A stretch of 64,000 nucleotides of DNA, from assembly GCA_947500775.1 (NCBI GenBank), contig CANMTD010000002.1, positions 868,001 to 932,000 on the forward strand. Direction: 5' to 3'. Below are positions 25,616 through 34,022 of the stretch, in pieces. The notes beneath the pieces are model-generated. The model saw only the letters and a program-made list of their open reading frames with translations, was not told the DNA's origin and ran no database searches. Made by a program: the position numbers and the translations under genes. Numbering within the stretch: the stretch's first letter is position 1; the number at the start of each line of letters is the position of its first letter. The stretch is from an uncultured Paracoccaceae bacterium (lineage in GTDB: Bacteria; Pseudomonadota; Alphaproteobacteria; Rhodobacterales; Rhodobacteraceae).

Positions 25616-27526
25616 ATGGAAGGTTTTCTGCTGCAAGCCACGATCTACCTTGCCGCCGCGGTCATCGCGGTGCCGCTGGCCACGCGTCTGGGGCTGGGAT
25701 CGGTGCTGGGATATCTGCTGGCAGGTATCGCAATCGGCCCGGTGCTTGGGCTGGTCGGCAGCGAAACCCAGGATTTGCAGCATTTTGCGGAATTCGGCGT
25801 GGTGATGATGCTGTTCCTGATCGGTCTGGAGCTGGAGCCACGGGCGCTGTGGGACATGCGGCACCGGTTGCTGGGGCTGGGCGGGTTGCAGATCAGCCTG
25901 ACCACGCTGGCGGTGATGTATGCGGGGATCGTCTTTGGTCTGGACTGGCGCACGGCGCTGGCGATCGGATTGATTCTGGCGCTGTCCTCGACCGCGATCG
26001 TGTTGCAGACGCTGAATGAAAAGGGGCTGATGCAGACGCAGGGCGGACGGTCGACGTTTTCGGTGCTGTTGACGCAGGATATCGCCGTTATCCCGATGCT
26101 GGCCCTGCTGCCGCTGCTGGCCACCCGCCCGACGGCGGTGTTCGGCCCCGACGGATCGGTCCAGCGCCCGACGATGGACGCGGGCCACGGCGCCGGAGAA
26201 CACGCCATTTCGCTGGTCGAGGGCCTGCCCGGCTGGGGCGTGACGCTGGTCACGCTGGCCGCGATTGCCGCCATCATACTGGGCGGTCACTATCTGACCC
26301 GGCCGCTGTTTCGGGTGATCCACGCCACCCGCCTGCGCGAAATGTTCACCGCCGTCGCCCTGTTCATCGTGGTCGGAATCGCCATCCTGATGATCATGGT
26401 CGGTGTCTCGCCCGCGCTTGGCACGTTTCTGGCCGGGGTGGTTCTGGCCAACTCGGAATTCCGGCACGAATTGGAAAGCAGCGTCGAGCCGTTCAAGGGC
26501 CTGCTGCTGGGTCTGTTCTTCATGACCGTGGGCGCGGGGATCGATTTCCAGCTGCTGTTTGCCAACCCGGTCAATATCTTCGGGCTGGCCATCGGGCTGA
26601 TGGTGGTCAAAGGCGTCATCCTGTTCGGGCTGGCCCTGCTGTTCAAACTGCAACGGCGCAACAAATGGCTGTTCACCCTTGGGCTGGCGCAGGCCGGTGA
26701 ATTCGGCTTTGTGCTGATCAGCTTTGCCCTGCAGACCCGGGTCCTGACCGATGACCTGGGCCAGACCATGCTGTTGGTGATCGCCCTGTCGATGCTGTTT
26801 ACCCCACTGTCTTTCATCATCTACGATCAGGTGTCGCGTCGCCTGACTGACCCCGAAGAACAGCGCGAAGCCGATGAGATCGACGAACAGCAGCCGATCA
26901 TCATCGCGGGCGTCGGCCGGTTCGGCCAGGTGGTCAACCGGATGCTGCAGATGTCGGGGCTGCGATCCACCGTTCTGGACCACGATCTGCCGACCATACA
27001 ATTGATGCGCAAATTCGGGTTCAAAAGCTTTCTGGGCGATCCGACGCGGCCCGAACTGCTGCATGCCGCCGGTCTGGCCGAGGCGCGGGTGCTGGTCGCC
27101 GCCCTGGACGACAAGGATGACAACCTGAAACTGGTCCGATACGCCCGGCGCGAACGCCCCGATCTGCACATCGTGGCCCGCGCCCGCGACCGGGTCCATG
27201 TGTACGAACTGTACCGTGCCGGCGCCAATGACATCGTGCGTGAAATGTTCGACAGCAGCCTGCGGGCCGGGCGTTATGTTCTGGAAAACATGGGCTACAC
27301 CGATTTCGAAGCGAACGAGCTGGAAACCGCATTCTACAAACACGACCGGCAGGCGCTGCGCGATCTGGCCGCGCTGTGGAAACCCAATGTCCCGCTGGAA
27401 CAGAACCCCGCCTATCTGGAACGGGCACGCGCCCTGAACAAAGAGCTGGAAACCGCACTGGTGTCTCAGGACCGCACCGTTCAGCCCCCCGCCCCCGACA
27501 CATCCGAAGACACCCCCGCAAAGTAA
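25616..27526 (+). CDS. CPA2-family cation:proton antiporter with TrkA-N domain (KefB/KefC type)
   Basis: This 636-residue inner-membrane protein has about twelve hydrophobic segments. The first part (ATRLGLGSVLGYLLAGIAIGP, FLIGLELEPRALW, SSTAIVLQTL) is typical of the CPA2 exchanger core. The cytoplasmic half begins near residue 420 with the Rossmann motif IIIAGVGRFGQVVNRML of a TrkA-N/KTN domain, which binds NAD(H) and gates K+ efflux in KefB/KefC. It exchanges K+ or Na+ for protons. There is no visible ancillary KefF/KefG gene. A hairpin terminator overlaps its stop. Confidence 0.92.
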   Translation: MEGFLLQATIYLAAAVIAVPLATRLGLGSVLGYLLAGIAIGPVLGLVGSETQDLQHFAEFGVVMMLFLIGLELEPRALWDMRHRLLGLGGLQISLTTLAVMYAGIVFGLDWRTALAIGLILALSSTAIVLQTLNEKGLMQTQGGRSTFSVLLTQDIAVIPMLALLPLLATRPTAVFGPDGSVQRPTMDAGHGAGEHAISLVEGLPGWGVTLVTLAAIAAIILGGHYLTRPLFRVIHATRLREMFTAVALFIVVGIAILMIMVGVSPALGTFLAGVVLANSEFRHELESSVEPFKGLLLGLFFMTVGAGIDFQLLFANPVNIFGLAIGLMVVKGVILFGLALLFKLQRRNKWLFTLGLAQAGEFGFVLISFALQTRVLTDDLGQTMLLVIALSMLFTPLSFIIYDQVSRRLTDPEEQREADEIDEQQPIIIAGVGRFGQVVNRMLQMSGLRSTVLDHDLPTIQLMRKFGFKSFLGDPTRPELLHAAGLAEARVLVAALDDKDDNLKLVRYARRERPDLHIVARARDRVHVYELYRAGANDIVREMFDSSLRAGRYVLENMGYTDFEANELETAFYKHDRQALRDLAALWKPNVPLEQNPAYLERARALNKELETALVSQDRTVQPPAPDTSEDTPAK

Positions 27527-27551
27527 AAGCCGCAGCGGATGCTGCGGCTTT
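27526..27551. terminator. Bidirectional terminator between kef-like gene and carD
   Basis: AAAGCCGCAGC (27526-27536), loop GGAT, GCTGCGGCTTT (27541-27551) is a perfect 11-bp stem with A and T ends, lying between convergent genes. Confidence 0.75.
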
Positions 27552-27581
27552 CAACCTGTTCACAACTGGGTCGGCGGCGGC

Positions 27582-28094
27582 CTAGGCGGCGGCGCGTGAC
27601 ACCAGAACTTCGCCCACCTGCAATTGCGCACGGCTTTCTTCCAGACCGCTGACAGCCGCGACTTCGCGGGTCAGCCGTTCCAGGGCCGCTTCGTACAGTT
27701 GACGTTCGGAATAGCTTTGCTCGCGCTGATCGTCGGCGCGGTGCAGGTCGCGCACCACTTCGGCGATGGAAATCAGGTCACCGGAATTGATCTTCTGTTC
27801 GTATTCCTGCGCCCGGCGCGACCACATCGCGCGTTTGACCTTGGCTTTGCCTTTCAGCGTGGTCATGGCCTGATCAACGACATCGGGGGATGACAAGGAA
27901 CGCATGCCAACCTCGGTCGCCTTATGGGTGGGCACCCGCAGGGTCATCTTGTCTTTCTCGAAAGAGATAACAAAAAGCTCCAGCTCAATGCCGGCGATTT
28001 CCTGCTCTTCGATCGAGACGATCTTGCCCACACCATGTGCGGGGTATACGACGTAATCATTGGGCCGGAATTCGGATTTCTTAGATTTGCTCAT
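27582..28094 (-). CDS. carD: CarD-family RNA polymerase-binding transcription regulator
   Basis: The 170-residue protein starts with the CarD_TRCF RNA-polymerase-interaction domain (DYVVYPAHGVGKIVSIEEQEI near residues 13-33). A helical DNA-interaction domain with WSRRAQEYEQKI near 90 follows. CarD stabilises open promoter complexes; in Rhodobacter it activates many promoters that lack a T at -7. It is monocistronic, with an upstream gap of about 290 nt containing its promoter, where I saw no other feature. Confidence 0.93.
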   Translation of the reverse strand: MSKSKKSEFRPNDYVVYPAHGVGKIVSIEEQEIAGIELELFVISFEKDKMTLRVPTHKATEVGMRSLSSPDVVDQAMTTLKGKAKVKRAMWSRRAQEYEQKINSGDLISIAEVVRDLHRADDQREQSYSERQLYEAALERLTREVAAVSGLEESRAQLQVGEVLVSRAAA

Positions 28095-28384
28095 TCAGCG
28101 TTTTCCTCACAGGGAGAGCCGGACTTCAGCGTCAAATTCGAAGCCCCGAAAACATAAGTCGCGGGGGCAAACGGAAATCCGGCGCTAAAAAACCACCCCG
28201 CAGGCGATGTCCGCCGCGTGTGGCTGTCAGGTTCACACATTTGTTGTCACATGAATGTAGCAAAAAATGCCGCAACTTTAAAGTGCCGCGTCGCAGCACG
28301 GGCCAGAAGTGCCCGTTTCCTAAGAAATAAAAGGTTAAAACCCGTCGCAGATATCCCGGCCAAAGCCCGGATATGCGAATCGCC

Positions 28385-28723
28385 TTAGCCGCCTTCGCCC
28401 GGTTTTTCGGAAAAATACTTTTCCAGCTTGCCGGTTTCGCCGTCGCGTTCTTCCGCTTCGGGAAGCGGGTCTTTCTTGGTGATGATCACCGGCCACGCCT
28501 CGGAATATTTGCGGTTGAATTCGACCCATTTCTCCATGTCCGGCTCGGTGTCCGGGCGGATCGCATCGGCGGGGCATTCGGGTTCGCAGACGCCGCAGTC
28601 GATGCATTCATCCGGATGGATGACCAGCATGTTTTCGCCTTCGTAAAAGCAATCGACCGGACACACTTCGACGCAGTCGGTGTATTTGCAGGCGATGCAA
28701 TTGTCGTTGACGATATAGGTCAT
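28385..28723 (-). CDS. fdxA: 7Fe/8Fe ferredoxin FdxA
   Basis: The 112-residue electron carrier has the N-terminal cluster pattern [18 protein letters not shown] (3Fe-4S site) and [16 protein letters not shown] (4Fe-4S site), then a C-terminal extension ending [12 protein letters not shown]. This matches the seven-iron ferredoxins conserved beside carD in Rhodobacterales. It acts in the cytoplasm. It is monocistronic or co-expressed with the S4-domain gene located 52 nt upstream on the same strand. Confidence 0.95.
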   Translation of the reverse strand: MTYIVNDNCIACKYTDCVEVCPVDCFYEGENMLVIHPDECIDCGVCEPECPADAIRPDTEPDMEKWVEFNRKYSEAWPVIITKKDPLPEAEERDGETGKLEKYFSEKPGEGG

Positions 28724-28775
28724 GGGCGGACTTTCGTTGATCGTGACACCGGATTAGCTAGACCAGAGGGCCGGA

Positions 28776-29153
28776 TCATTCAAGCGGCGGTGGATCGAAA
28801 AGATGAATCTGCCGCCTGTCCTTCTTGGTCGGACGCCCTTTGCCTTCGTATCGCGGCGCTGGGGGAACATCTTTCCGGTCGGGGGTCATATCGTCGTATA
28901 ATGTTTGCGCCTCGGTCGCGGGGCCGCGCCGGTCGCCGGGCAACAGGATACGCACCACCCGGATATCGCGCCCCTGCGGAAAGGTCAGCGTGTCGCCCTG
29001 CCCGACCTTTTGGGCCGGTTTCGCGGTCTTGACGCCATTGACCCGCACATGGCCGCCGCTGACGACCTTGGCCGCCAGCGTGCGTGTTTTGAAAAAGCGC
29101 GCCTGCCACAGCCATTTGTCCAGCCGGATCAGCGGGCGCGCGATCTCGGACAC
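28776..29153 (-). CDS. S4-domain RNA-binding protein (Hsp15-like)
   Basis: The 125-residue protein opens with the S4 fold IRLDKWLWQARFFKTRTLA near residues 9-27 and GGHVRVNGVKTAKPAQKV near 33-50, and ends in a basic tail. Hsp15 (HslR) relatives bind stalled 50S subunits carrying nascent chains. Its ATG begins one base after the stop of the helicase gene, so the two are co-translated. The pairing with an RNA-helicase-like gene supports a ribosome or RNA role. Confidence 0.88.
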   Translation of the reverse strand: MSEIARPLIRLDKWLWQARFFKTRTLAAKVVSGGHVRVNGVKTAKPAQKVGQGDTLTFPQGRDIRVVRILLPGDRRGPATEAQTLYDDMTPDRKDVPPAPRYEGKGRPTKKDRRQIHLFDPPPLE

Positions 29154-29154
29154 T

Positions 29155-31998
29155 TCAGGTCTTGTCCTTCAGCCCCATCAGCGCGGCGGCGAAGGGGTTG
29201 TCGGGGTCGATCGGTTTTTCCTTGCGGGGGGGCCGTGCCTGATAGGATTTTTGCGCATCCTGAGCCGGGCGCTTGCCCTTGCCCTTGCCCGGTTTGCCGC
29301 GCGGTTTACCCTGCGGGCGCTCGCCACGCGGTTTGTTACCACCACCCTGGCGACGCGGTGCCCATGTGAAGGTATAGAAGACCTCCATTTCGGGGGCTGC
29401 TTCGGCCTTTTCAGGGGCCGCTTCGGCCTCGGATGCGGCCATCGGCGCATCGCCCGGCACCTCGGGCATGTCGGGGATCGGGGTTTCCTGCGGGGCCGCA
29501 GGCGGCGCCTCTTGCGGTTGCTCGGGAACCTCGGTGGGTTCAACAGGCGTTTCCGAGGGCGGCGTCGGCACCTCGGTCGGGCTGGGGTCCGGATCCGCGG
29601 CAACCGTCACGGGCGCCGGTTTGACCTTGACCCGCTCGCCGCGTTCGCCCTTGTATCCCAGCCCCTGCATCAGGTCGGCGAACTGTTCCAGCGTCATGCC
29701 GGTGATCGACAACATGTCCGGGGTCGCCTCGAACCCGCCACGGCTGTCTTGGGCGCGCAGCAGATCGGCCAGCCGTTCCAGCATGTCGATGCGGATCGCG
29801 CGGGCGCCAGCGGCGCGGTAGCCCGACAATTCGTGATAGCCTTCGGGCGCATTCTTATCGGTCGGAATCGTCACCAGACCCGGCGGCGGACTTTCGGGGA
29901 ATTCATCCAGCTTTTGCGCCAGCGACCACAGCACCAGACGCAACCGCGTCGGCGCGGGTTTCAGCAGCAGCGGCATGAAGATCGTGAACTGGCCGAACCG
30001 GATGCCGTGCTTGCGCAACAGGCTGCGTGCGTCCTGATCCAGTTCCTTGACCTCACCTGCCACGGCATCGCGTTTCAGGATGCCCAAAGCTTCGACCATT
30101 CGGAAAGCAAAGCCACGGGCCAGACCGGTCAGGGTTTCATCGCGCTGAACCGCCAGCAGCGGTTCGAACAACGTGGCCACCTTGCGGTCGATGAAATGCT
30201 GCAACCGGCGCGCCACTTTTTCGGCGACATCAACGTCTGCTTCGTCATCGACAAAGGCTTCGACCTGTGGCTTCAACACCTCGGGGCCCGCCACCAGCTT
30301 GCCCACCGCGTGTTCGCCCCACATCAGGCCGCCCTGTTCGGTAAAATCGATCTCGGTGTCCGGCGCGTTATAGAACCGGTCCGCGCGCAGGTGGAATTCG
30401 GGTTTCAGCGCGACCAGACTGGCCTGGCGCAGCGTTTTCGCCTCATCGGTGCTGGCGCTTGTATCCTGCCGGAACCGGAATCCTTCCAGACGGCCAACGA
30501 ATTCGCCCTCTACCGTCACATCGCCCTTGTCGTTCACGTCGGCCACAAGGCTCTCCTTCTGCTTCAACCGCCGCAACAAAACACTTGTGCGCCGGTCAAC
30601 AAATCGTTTCGTCAGCGCCCCATGCAGGGCATCCGACAGGCGGTCTTCTACAGCGCGGGTCGCCCCGCGCCAATGGTTTTCGTCATCAACCCACCCTTTG
30701 CGCTGTGCAACATAGGTCCATGTACGGATATACGCCAATCGTTTCGATAATGCGTCAATATCGCCCTCGGTCCGGTCGATGCGTTTGACCTGACGCGCCA
30801 GCCAATCGTCGGGCACCCGGCCGAATTCGTGCAAAAAGCCGAACATCTGTTCCAGCAGGCCGGTGTGTTCGGCCTGACTGATTCCTCGGAAATCGGGGAT
30901 GCGGCAGACATCCCACAGCAGCCGCACATCCGCCGCGCCACGCATCCGGTCGCGCACCTCGGGCATATCCGACAGCGTTTTGAGCGCGTGCAGATCGTCC
31001 GCTTCGCGCCCGCGCGCCAGCCATTCGTCATCGGTGCCCTGTTCAAGCGAGGTGATCAGCCGCTGCGCGGTGCCAAACTCCAGCGCCGGGTTGCGCCATT
31101 GCAGTTTCTTCAGCGGGGTAAAGCGATGCGCCATGATCGCCTCGGCCACGCCATCGTCCAGCGGCGGCGCCTCGCCCGTCACGCCGAAGCTGCCCGGCGT
31201 CATGTGGCGCCCGGCGCGGCCTGCGATCTGGGCCAGTTCGTTGGGCTGCAACTGCCGCATCCGGCGCCCGTCGAACTTGCGCAGCCCGGAAAAGGCCACG
31301 TGTTTGATATCCAGGTTCAACCCCATGCCAATGGCGTCGGTGGCCACCAGGTAATCGACATCGCCGTTCTGATACAGATCGACCTGCGCGTTGCGCGTGC
31401 GCGGGCTGAGCGCGCCCATGACCACCGCGCAGCCGCCCTTTTGACGGCGGATCAGTTCGGCAATCGCATAGACGTTTTCAACCGAAAACCCGACGATGGC
31501 GGATCGCGCAGGCATGCGGCTTATCTTTTTCGAACCTGTATAGACCAGTTCCGAGAATCGCTCGCGCCGCATGAACTGCGCCTTGGGGACCAGTGCTGCA
31601 ATCGCGCCGCGCATCGTGTCGGCGCCCAGAAACAGGGTTTCATGCAACCCGCGCGCCCGCAACAGACGGTCGGTGAAGACATGGCCGCGTTCGGGATCGG
31701 CGCAAAGCTGGATTTCGTCGATCGCCAGAAAATCCGCCCCGATGTCCAGCGGCATCGCTTCGACCGTGCAGACCCAATACTGGGTCCGCTCGGGCACGAT
31801 CCGTTCCTCGCCGGTGACCAGCGCCACCACCGACGGCCCCCGCTGGGCCACGATCCGGTCATAAACCTCGCGCGCCAGCAATCGCAGCGGCAGGCCGATG
31901 ACCCCGGTGCGATGCGCCAGCATCCGTTCGATTGCATAATGGGTTTTGCCGGTATTGGTCGGGCCGAGGACCGCCGTGATCCGCGCCGCGTCGCGCAT
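29155..31998 (-). CDS. Suv3-like DExH-box RNA helicase
   Basis: This 947-residue helicase resembles mitochondrial Suv3. Motif I GPTNTGKT lies near residue 12, a DEAD-box-like IDEIQL near 96, motif III-like LGADTMRG near 123, and motif VI QIAGRAGRH near 262, with VATDAIGMGLNLDI at motif V. A long alpha-proteobacterial C-terminal region follows. The last 200 residues are Pro/Ala/Glu-rich and then strongly basic (RPQGKPRGKPGKGKGKR), a probable RNA-binding tail. It likely unwinds RNA or RNA-DNA hybrids in RNA turnover. It precedes the S4-domain gene by 1 nt. Confidence 0.9.
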   Translation of the reverse strand: MRDAARITAVLGPTNTGKTHYAIERMLAHRTGVIGLPLRLLAREVYDRIVAQRGPSVVALVTGEERIVPERTQYWVCTVEAMPLDIGADFLAIDEIQLCADPERGHVFTDRLLRARGLHETLFLGADTMRGAIAALVPKAQFMRRERFSELVYTGSKKISRMPARSAIVGFSVENVYAIAELIRRQKGGCAVVMGALSPRTRNAQVDLYQNGDVDYLVATDAIGMGLNLDIKHVAFSGLRKFDGRRMRQLQPNELAQIAGRAGRHMTPGSFGVTGEAPPLDDGVAEAIMAHRFTPLKKLQWRNPALEFGTAQRLITSLEQGTDDEWLARGREADDLHALKTLSDMPEVRDRMRGAADVRLLWDVCRIPDFRGISQAEHTGLLEQMFGFLHEFGRVPDDWLARQVKRIDRTEGDIDALSKRLAYIRTWTYVAQRKGWVDDENHWRGATRAVEDRLSDALHGALTKRFVDRRTSVLLRRLKQKESLVADVNDKGDVTVEGEFVGRLEGFRFRQDTSASTDEAKTLRQASLVALKPEFHLRADRFYNAPDTEIDFTEQGGLMWGEHAVGKLVAGPEVLKPQVEAFVDDEADVDVAEKVARRLQHFIDRKVATLFEPLLAVQRDETLTGLARGFAFRMVEALGILKRDAVAGEVKELDQDARSLLRKHGIRFGQFTIFMPLLLKPAPTRLRLVLWSLAQKLDEFPESPPPGLVTIPTDKNAPEGYHELSGYRAAGARAIRIDMLERLADLLRAQDSRGGFEATPDMLSITGMTLEQFADLMQGLGYKGERGERVKVKPAPVTVAADPDPSPTEVPTPPSETPVEPTEVPEQPQEAPPAAPQETPIPDMPEVPGDAPMAASEAEAAPEKAEAAPEMEVFYTFTWAPRRQGGGNKPRGERPQGKPRGKPGKGKGKRPAQDAQKSYQARPPRKEKPIDPDNPFAAALMGLKDKT

Positions 31999-32022
31999 AT
32001 TCCTTGACCTTTGGCTGCCGTA

Positions 32023-32583
32023 TTACAGGGTGACGCCGGTCACCGTGACGGTCAACCGATCAAGCGCCTCTTTTAAATCGGGATCGTTGGGATGTATAGC
32101 GTGCGCCGCACCATAAGCACCCAGCGCCTTATCGGTCTGTTCCAGCTCTTCCATAATCGTGCCAAGACCGGTCAGCGCGCCGAAGTGGCGCGGGTTCAGC
32201 GCCAGCGTCTGCTGGATATCGGCCAAGGCCGGGCCATACAGACCGGTGCGAAAATAGGCGGTCGCGCGGGCATTATAGGCTTCGGCAAAACCCGGCGCGT
32301 GGTCGACCAGCGCGGTCAGATGTTCGATCGCCACATCGAAGGTGCCTTTTTCCATTGCGTCGCGGCCGCGTTTCAGCAGCAGATCCATCGCGGGCGATCC
32401 GGATTTCGACCATTCCAGCCAGATCTCTTCCTCGACCGTTTTCCAGTTCGGCAAACCCTGCTCCTGCAATTGCGCATAAAGCTGGTCCAGCCGGGTTTCT
32501 TCGGCCGCCGTCACCGGCGACACTGCGGCAAAAAATAAAAATGCCGCAACGATATGTTTGAGATATTTTCGGGCTACGATCAT
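32023..32583 (-). CDS. Periplasmic TPR-repeat protein
   Basis: The 186-residue protein has a signal peptide (KHIVAAFLFFAAVSPVTA, cleaved near residue 26). About three tetratricopeptide repeats follow (AIEHLTALVDHAPGFAEAYNARATAYF, then ALADIQQTLALNPRHFGALTGLG and ALGAYGAAHAIHPNDP). The ATG at 32583 was chosen because the signal peptide begins there; an upstream open frame is an extension without support. TPRs bind proteins; no partner is evident. It ends 25 nt before the helicase gene start and may be transcribed with it. Confidence 0.85.
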   Translation of the reverse strand: MIVARKYLKHIVAAFLFFAAVSPVTAAEETRLDQLYAQLQEQGLPNWKTVEEEIWLEWSKSGSPAMDLLLKRGRDAMEKGTFDVAIEHLTALVDHAPGFAEAYNARATAYFRTGLYGPALADIQQTLALNPRHFGALTGLGTIMEELEQTDKALGAYGAAHAIHPNDPDLKEALDRLTVTVTGVTL

Positions 32584-32653
32584 AACACTGAGCAGTGTAA
32601 TGCATTTCGGCGGGAAATCGAGTTCCCATCGCATCAAATTCTGGAGACTGACC

Positions 32654-32941
32654 ATGAGCGACGTTATCGAAGCAGCCGTAGCCGCCCTGAACGAAAAAAT
32701 CGAAGGCGGGTTCGACGGTTCGGCCAAGTTCCTGATCGAAGACGAAGGTGGCATCGTGATCGACGCCGACGGGGCCCGCGCCAGCGACGACGACGCCGAT
32801 GTCACGCTGACCGCCGATGCCGAAACCTTCAAGGCGATGATGGATGGCGAACTGAACCCCACCGCGGCCTTCATGACCGGCAAGCTGTCGGTGGACGGCG
32901 ATATGGGTCTGGCGATGAAACTGGGCAGCATCCTGGGTTAA
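32654..32941 (+). CDS. SCP2 sterol-carrier-like domain protein
   Basis: The 95-residue protein is a single SCP2 lipid-binding domain: FDGSAKFLIEDEGGIVIDADG near residues 18-38, ADVTLTADAETFKAMMDGELNP near 45-66, and TGKLSVDGDMGLAMKL near 72-88. Such proteins bind lipids or acyl groups in a hydrophobic tunnel. The next gene, a lipase-like hydrolase, starts 4 nt after its stop, so the pair probably acts on lipids together. Confidence 0.9.
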   Translation: MSDVIEAAVAALNEKIEGGFDGSAKFLIEDEGGIVIDADGARASDDDADVTLTADAETFKAMMDGELNPTAAFMTGKLSVDGDMGLAMKLGSILG

Positions 32942-32945
32942 CCCG

Positions 32946-33908
32946 GTGCGGACAGCCCCTTTTTACGACGATCTTGCCGACGGCCCCGCCAACGGGGCCG
33001 CCTATTGGCTGACTGCCAAGGACGGTGTGCAACTGCGCATCGGTGTCTGGTCCGAGGGCGCGCAGGGCACTGTGCTGCTGTTTCCCGGCCGGACCGAATA
33101 CATCGAAAAATACGGGCGCGCCGCCGAAGACCTGCGCAAACGCGGTTTTGCGACCGTGGCCGTGGATTGGCGCGGTCAGGGGCTGGCCGACCGGCCTTTG
33201 GCCAATCGCAATGTCGGCCATGTTGCCGATTTCGACGGGTATCAGCAGGATATACAGGCGGTTCTAGCCGCCCTGCCCGCGCTGAACCTGCCCCAGCCCT
33301 TTTTTCTGATCGGCCATTCGATGGGCGGCTGCATCGGCCTGCGCGCGCTGATGAACGGGCTGCCGGTGGCTGCCGCCAGTTTCAGCGGCCCGATGTGGGA
33401 CATCCGGATGTCGCCCGCCGCCCGCTCTGCGGCCTGGGCGATCAGCACGGTGGCGCATCTGGCCGGTCTGGGCGACAGGTTCGTTCCCGGCACCACCGGC
33501 AGCGACACCTATGTCAAAGCCGCCCCCTTTGAAGGGAACGAGCTGACCACCGACCCCGAAATGTACGCCTATATGCAGCGGCAGGTCGCGGCCCGGCCCG
33601 AACTGGCGCTGGGGGGCCCCAGCCTGACATGGATTCATCAGGCCCTGCGCGAGATTCGCGACCTGCGCAAACAGCCTTCGCCCGATGTGCCGACGCTGAC
33701 CTTTCTGGGGTCGGATGAAATGATCGTCTCGCCGGATGAAATCATCGCGCGCATGGCCCGCTGGCCGAACGGGCGGCTGGAAACCGTGCCCGGCTGTCGG
33801 CACGAGGTGATGATGGAAGCCCCCGAAATGCGGGCGCTGTTCTTTGATCAGACCGCCGCCCATTTCCGCGACGCCGCCGCGGTCCGACCGGAAACGATGT
33901 CCGCCTGA
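32946..33908 (+). CDS. Alpha/beta hydrolase, lysophospholipase/monoacylglycerol-lipase type
   Basis: The 320-residue protein starts at a GTG 4 nt after the SCP2 stop. LLFPGRTEYIEKYGRAAEDL near residue 43 and WRGQGLADR near 78 mark the PldB/monoglyceride lipase group. The nucleophile elbow GHSMGG lies near residue 124, an Asp candidate in GSDEMIVSPDE near 257, and the catalytic His in PGCRHEVMME near 285. It has no signal peptide and is probably cytosolic or membrane-associated. The substrate is likely a lysophospholipid or monoglyceride. Confidence 0.88.
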   Translation: MRTAPFYDDLADGPANGAAYWLTAKDGVQLRIGVWSEGAQGTVLLFPGRTEYIEKYGRAAEDLRKRGFATVAVDWRGQGLADRPLANRNVGHVADFDGYQQDIQAVLAALPALNLPQPFFLIGHSMGGCIGLRALMNGLPVAAASFSGPMWDIRMSPAARSAAWAISTVAHLAGLGDRFVPGTTGSDTYVKAAPFEGNELTTDPEMYAYMQRQVAARPELALGGPSLTWIHQALREIRDLRKQPSPDVPTLTFLGSDEMIVSPDEIIARMARWPNGRLETVPGCRHEVMMEAPEMRALFFDQTAAHFRDAAAVRPETMSA

Positions 33909-33924
33909 TCCGGTGACCAAAACG

Positions 33925-33953
33925 GCGGGCGGCCCCGATTATGCCGCCCGCCC
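33925..33953. terminator. Hairpin after lipase gene
   Basis: GGCGGGCGGC and GCCGCCCGCC pair perfectly around a 9-nt loop, 17 nt after the stop. No T-run follows, so factor-independent termination is uncertain. Confidence 0.45.
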
Positions 33954-34022
33954 GCGCATCAGACCTTGAAACCCGCCGCCGACAGCGCCTAAGTCTTTGC
34001 TGAACAGATCAAGAGGTTTCCC

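Noticed and set aside
25529-27343. Long minus-strand open frame opposite the cation antiporter
   Set aside because: Very Gln/His/Arg-rich translation with no domain; it is the complement of a well-defined membrane protein.
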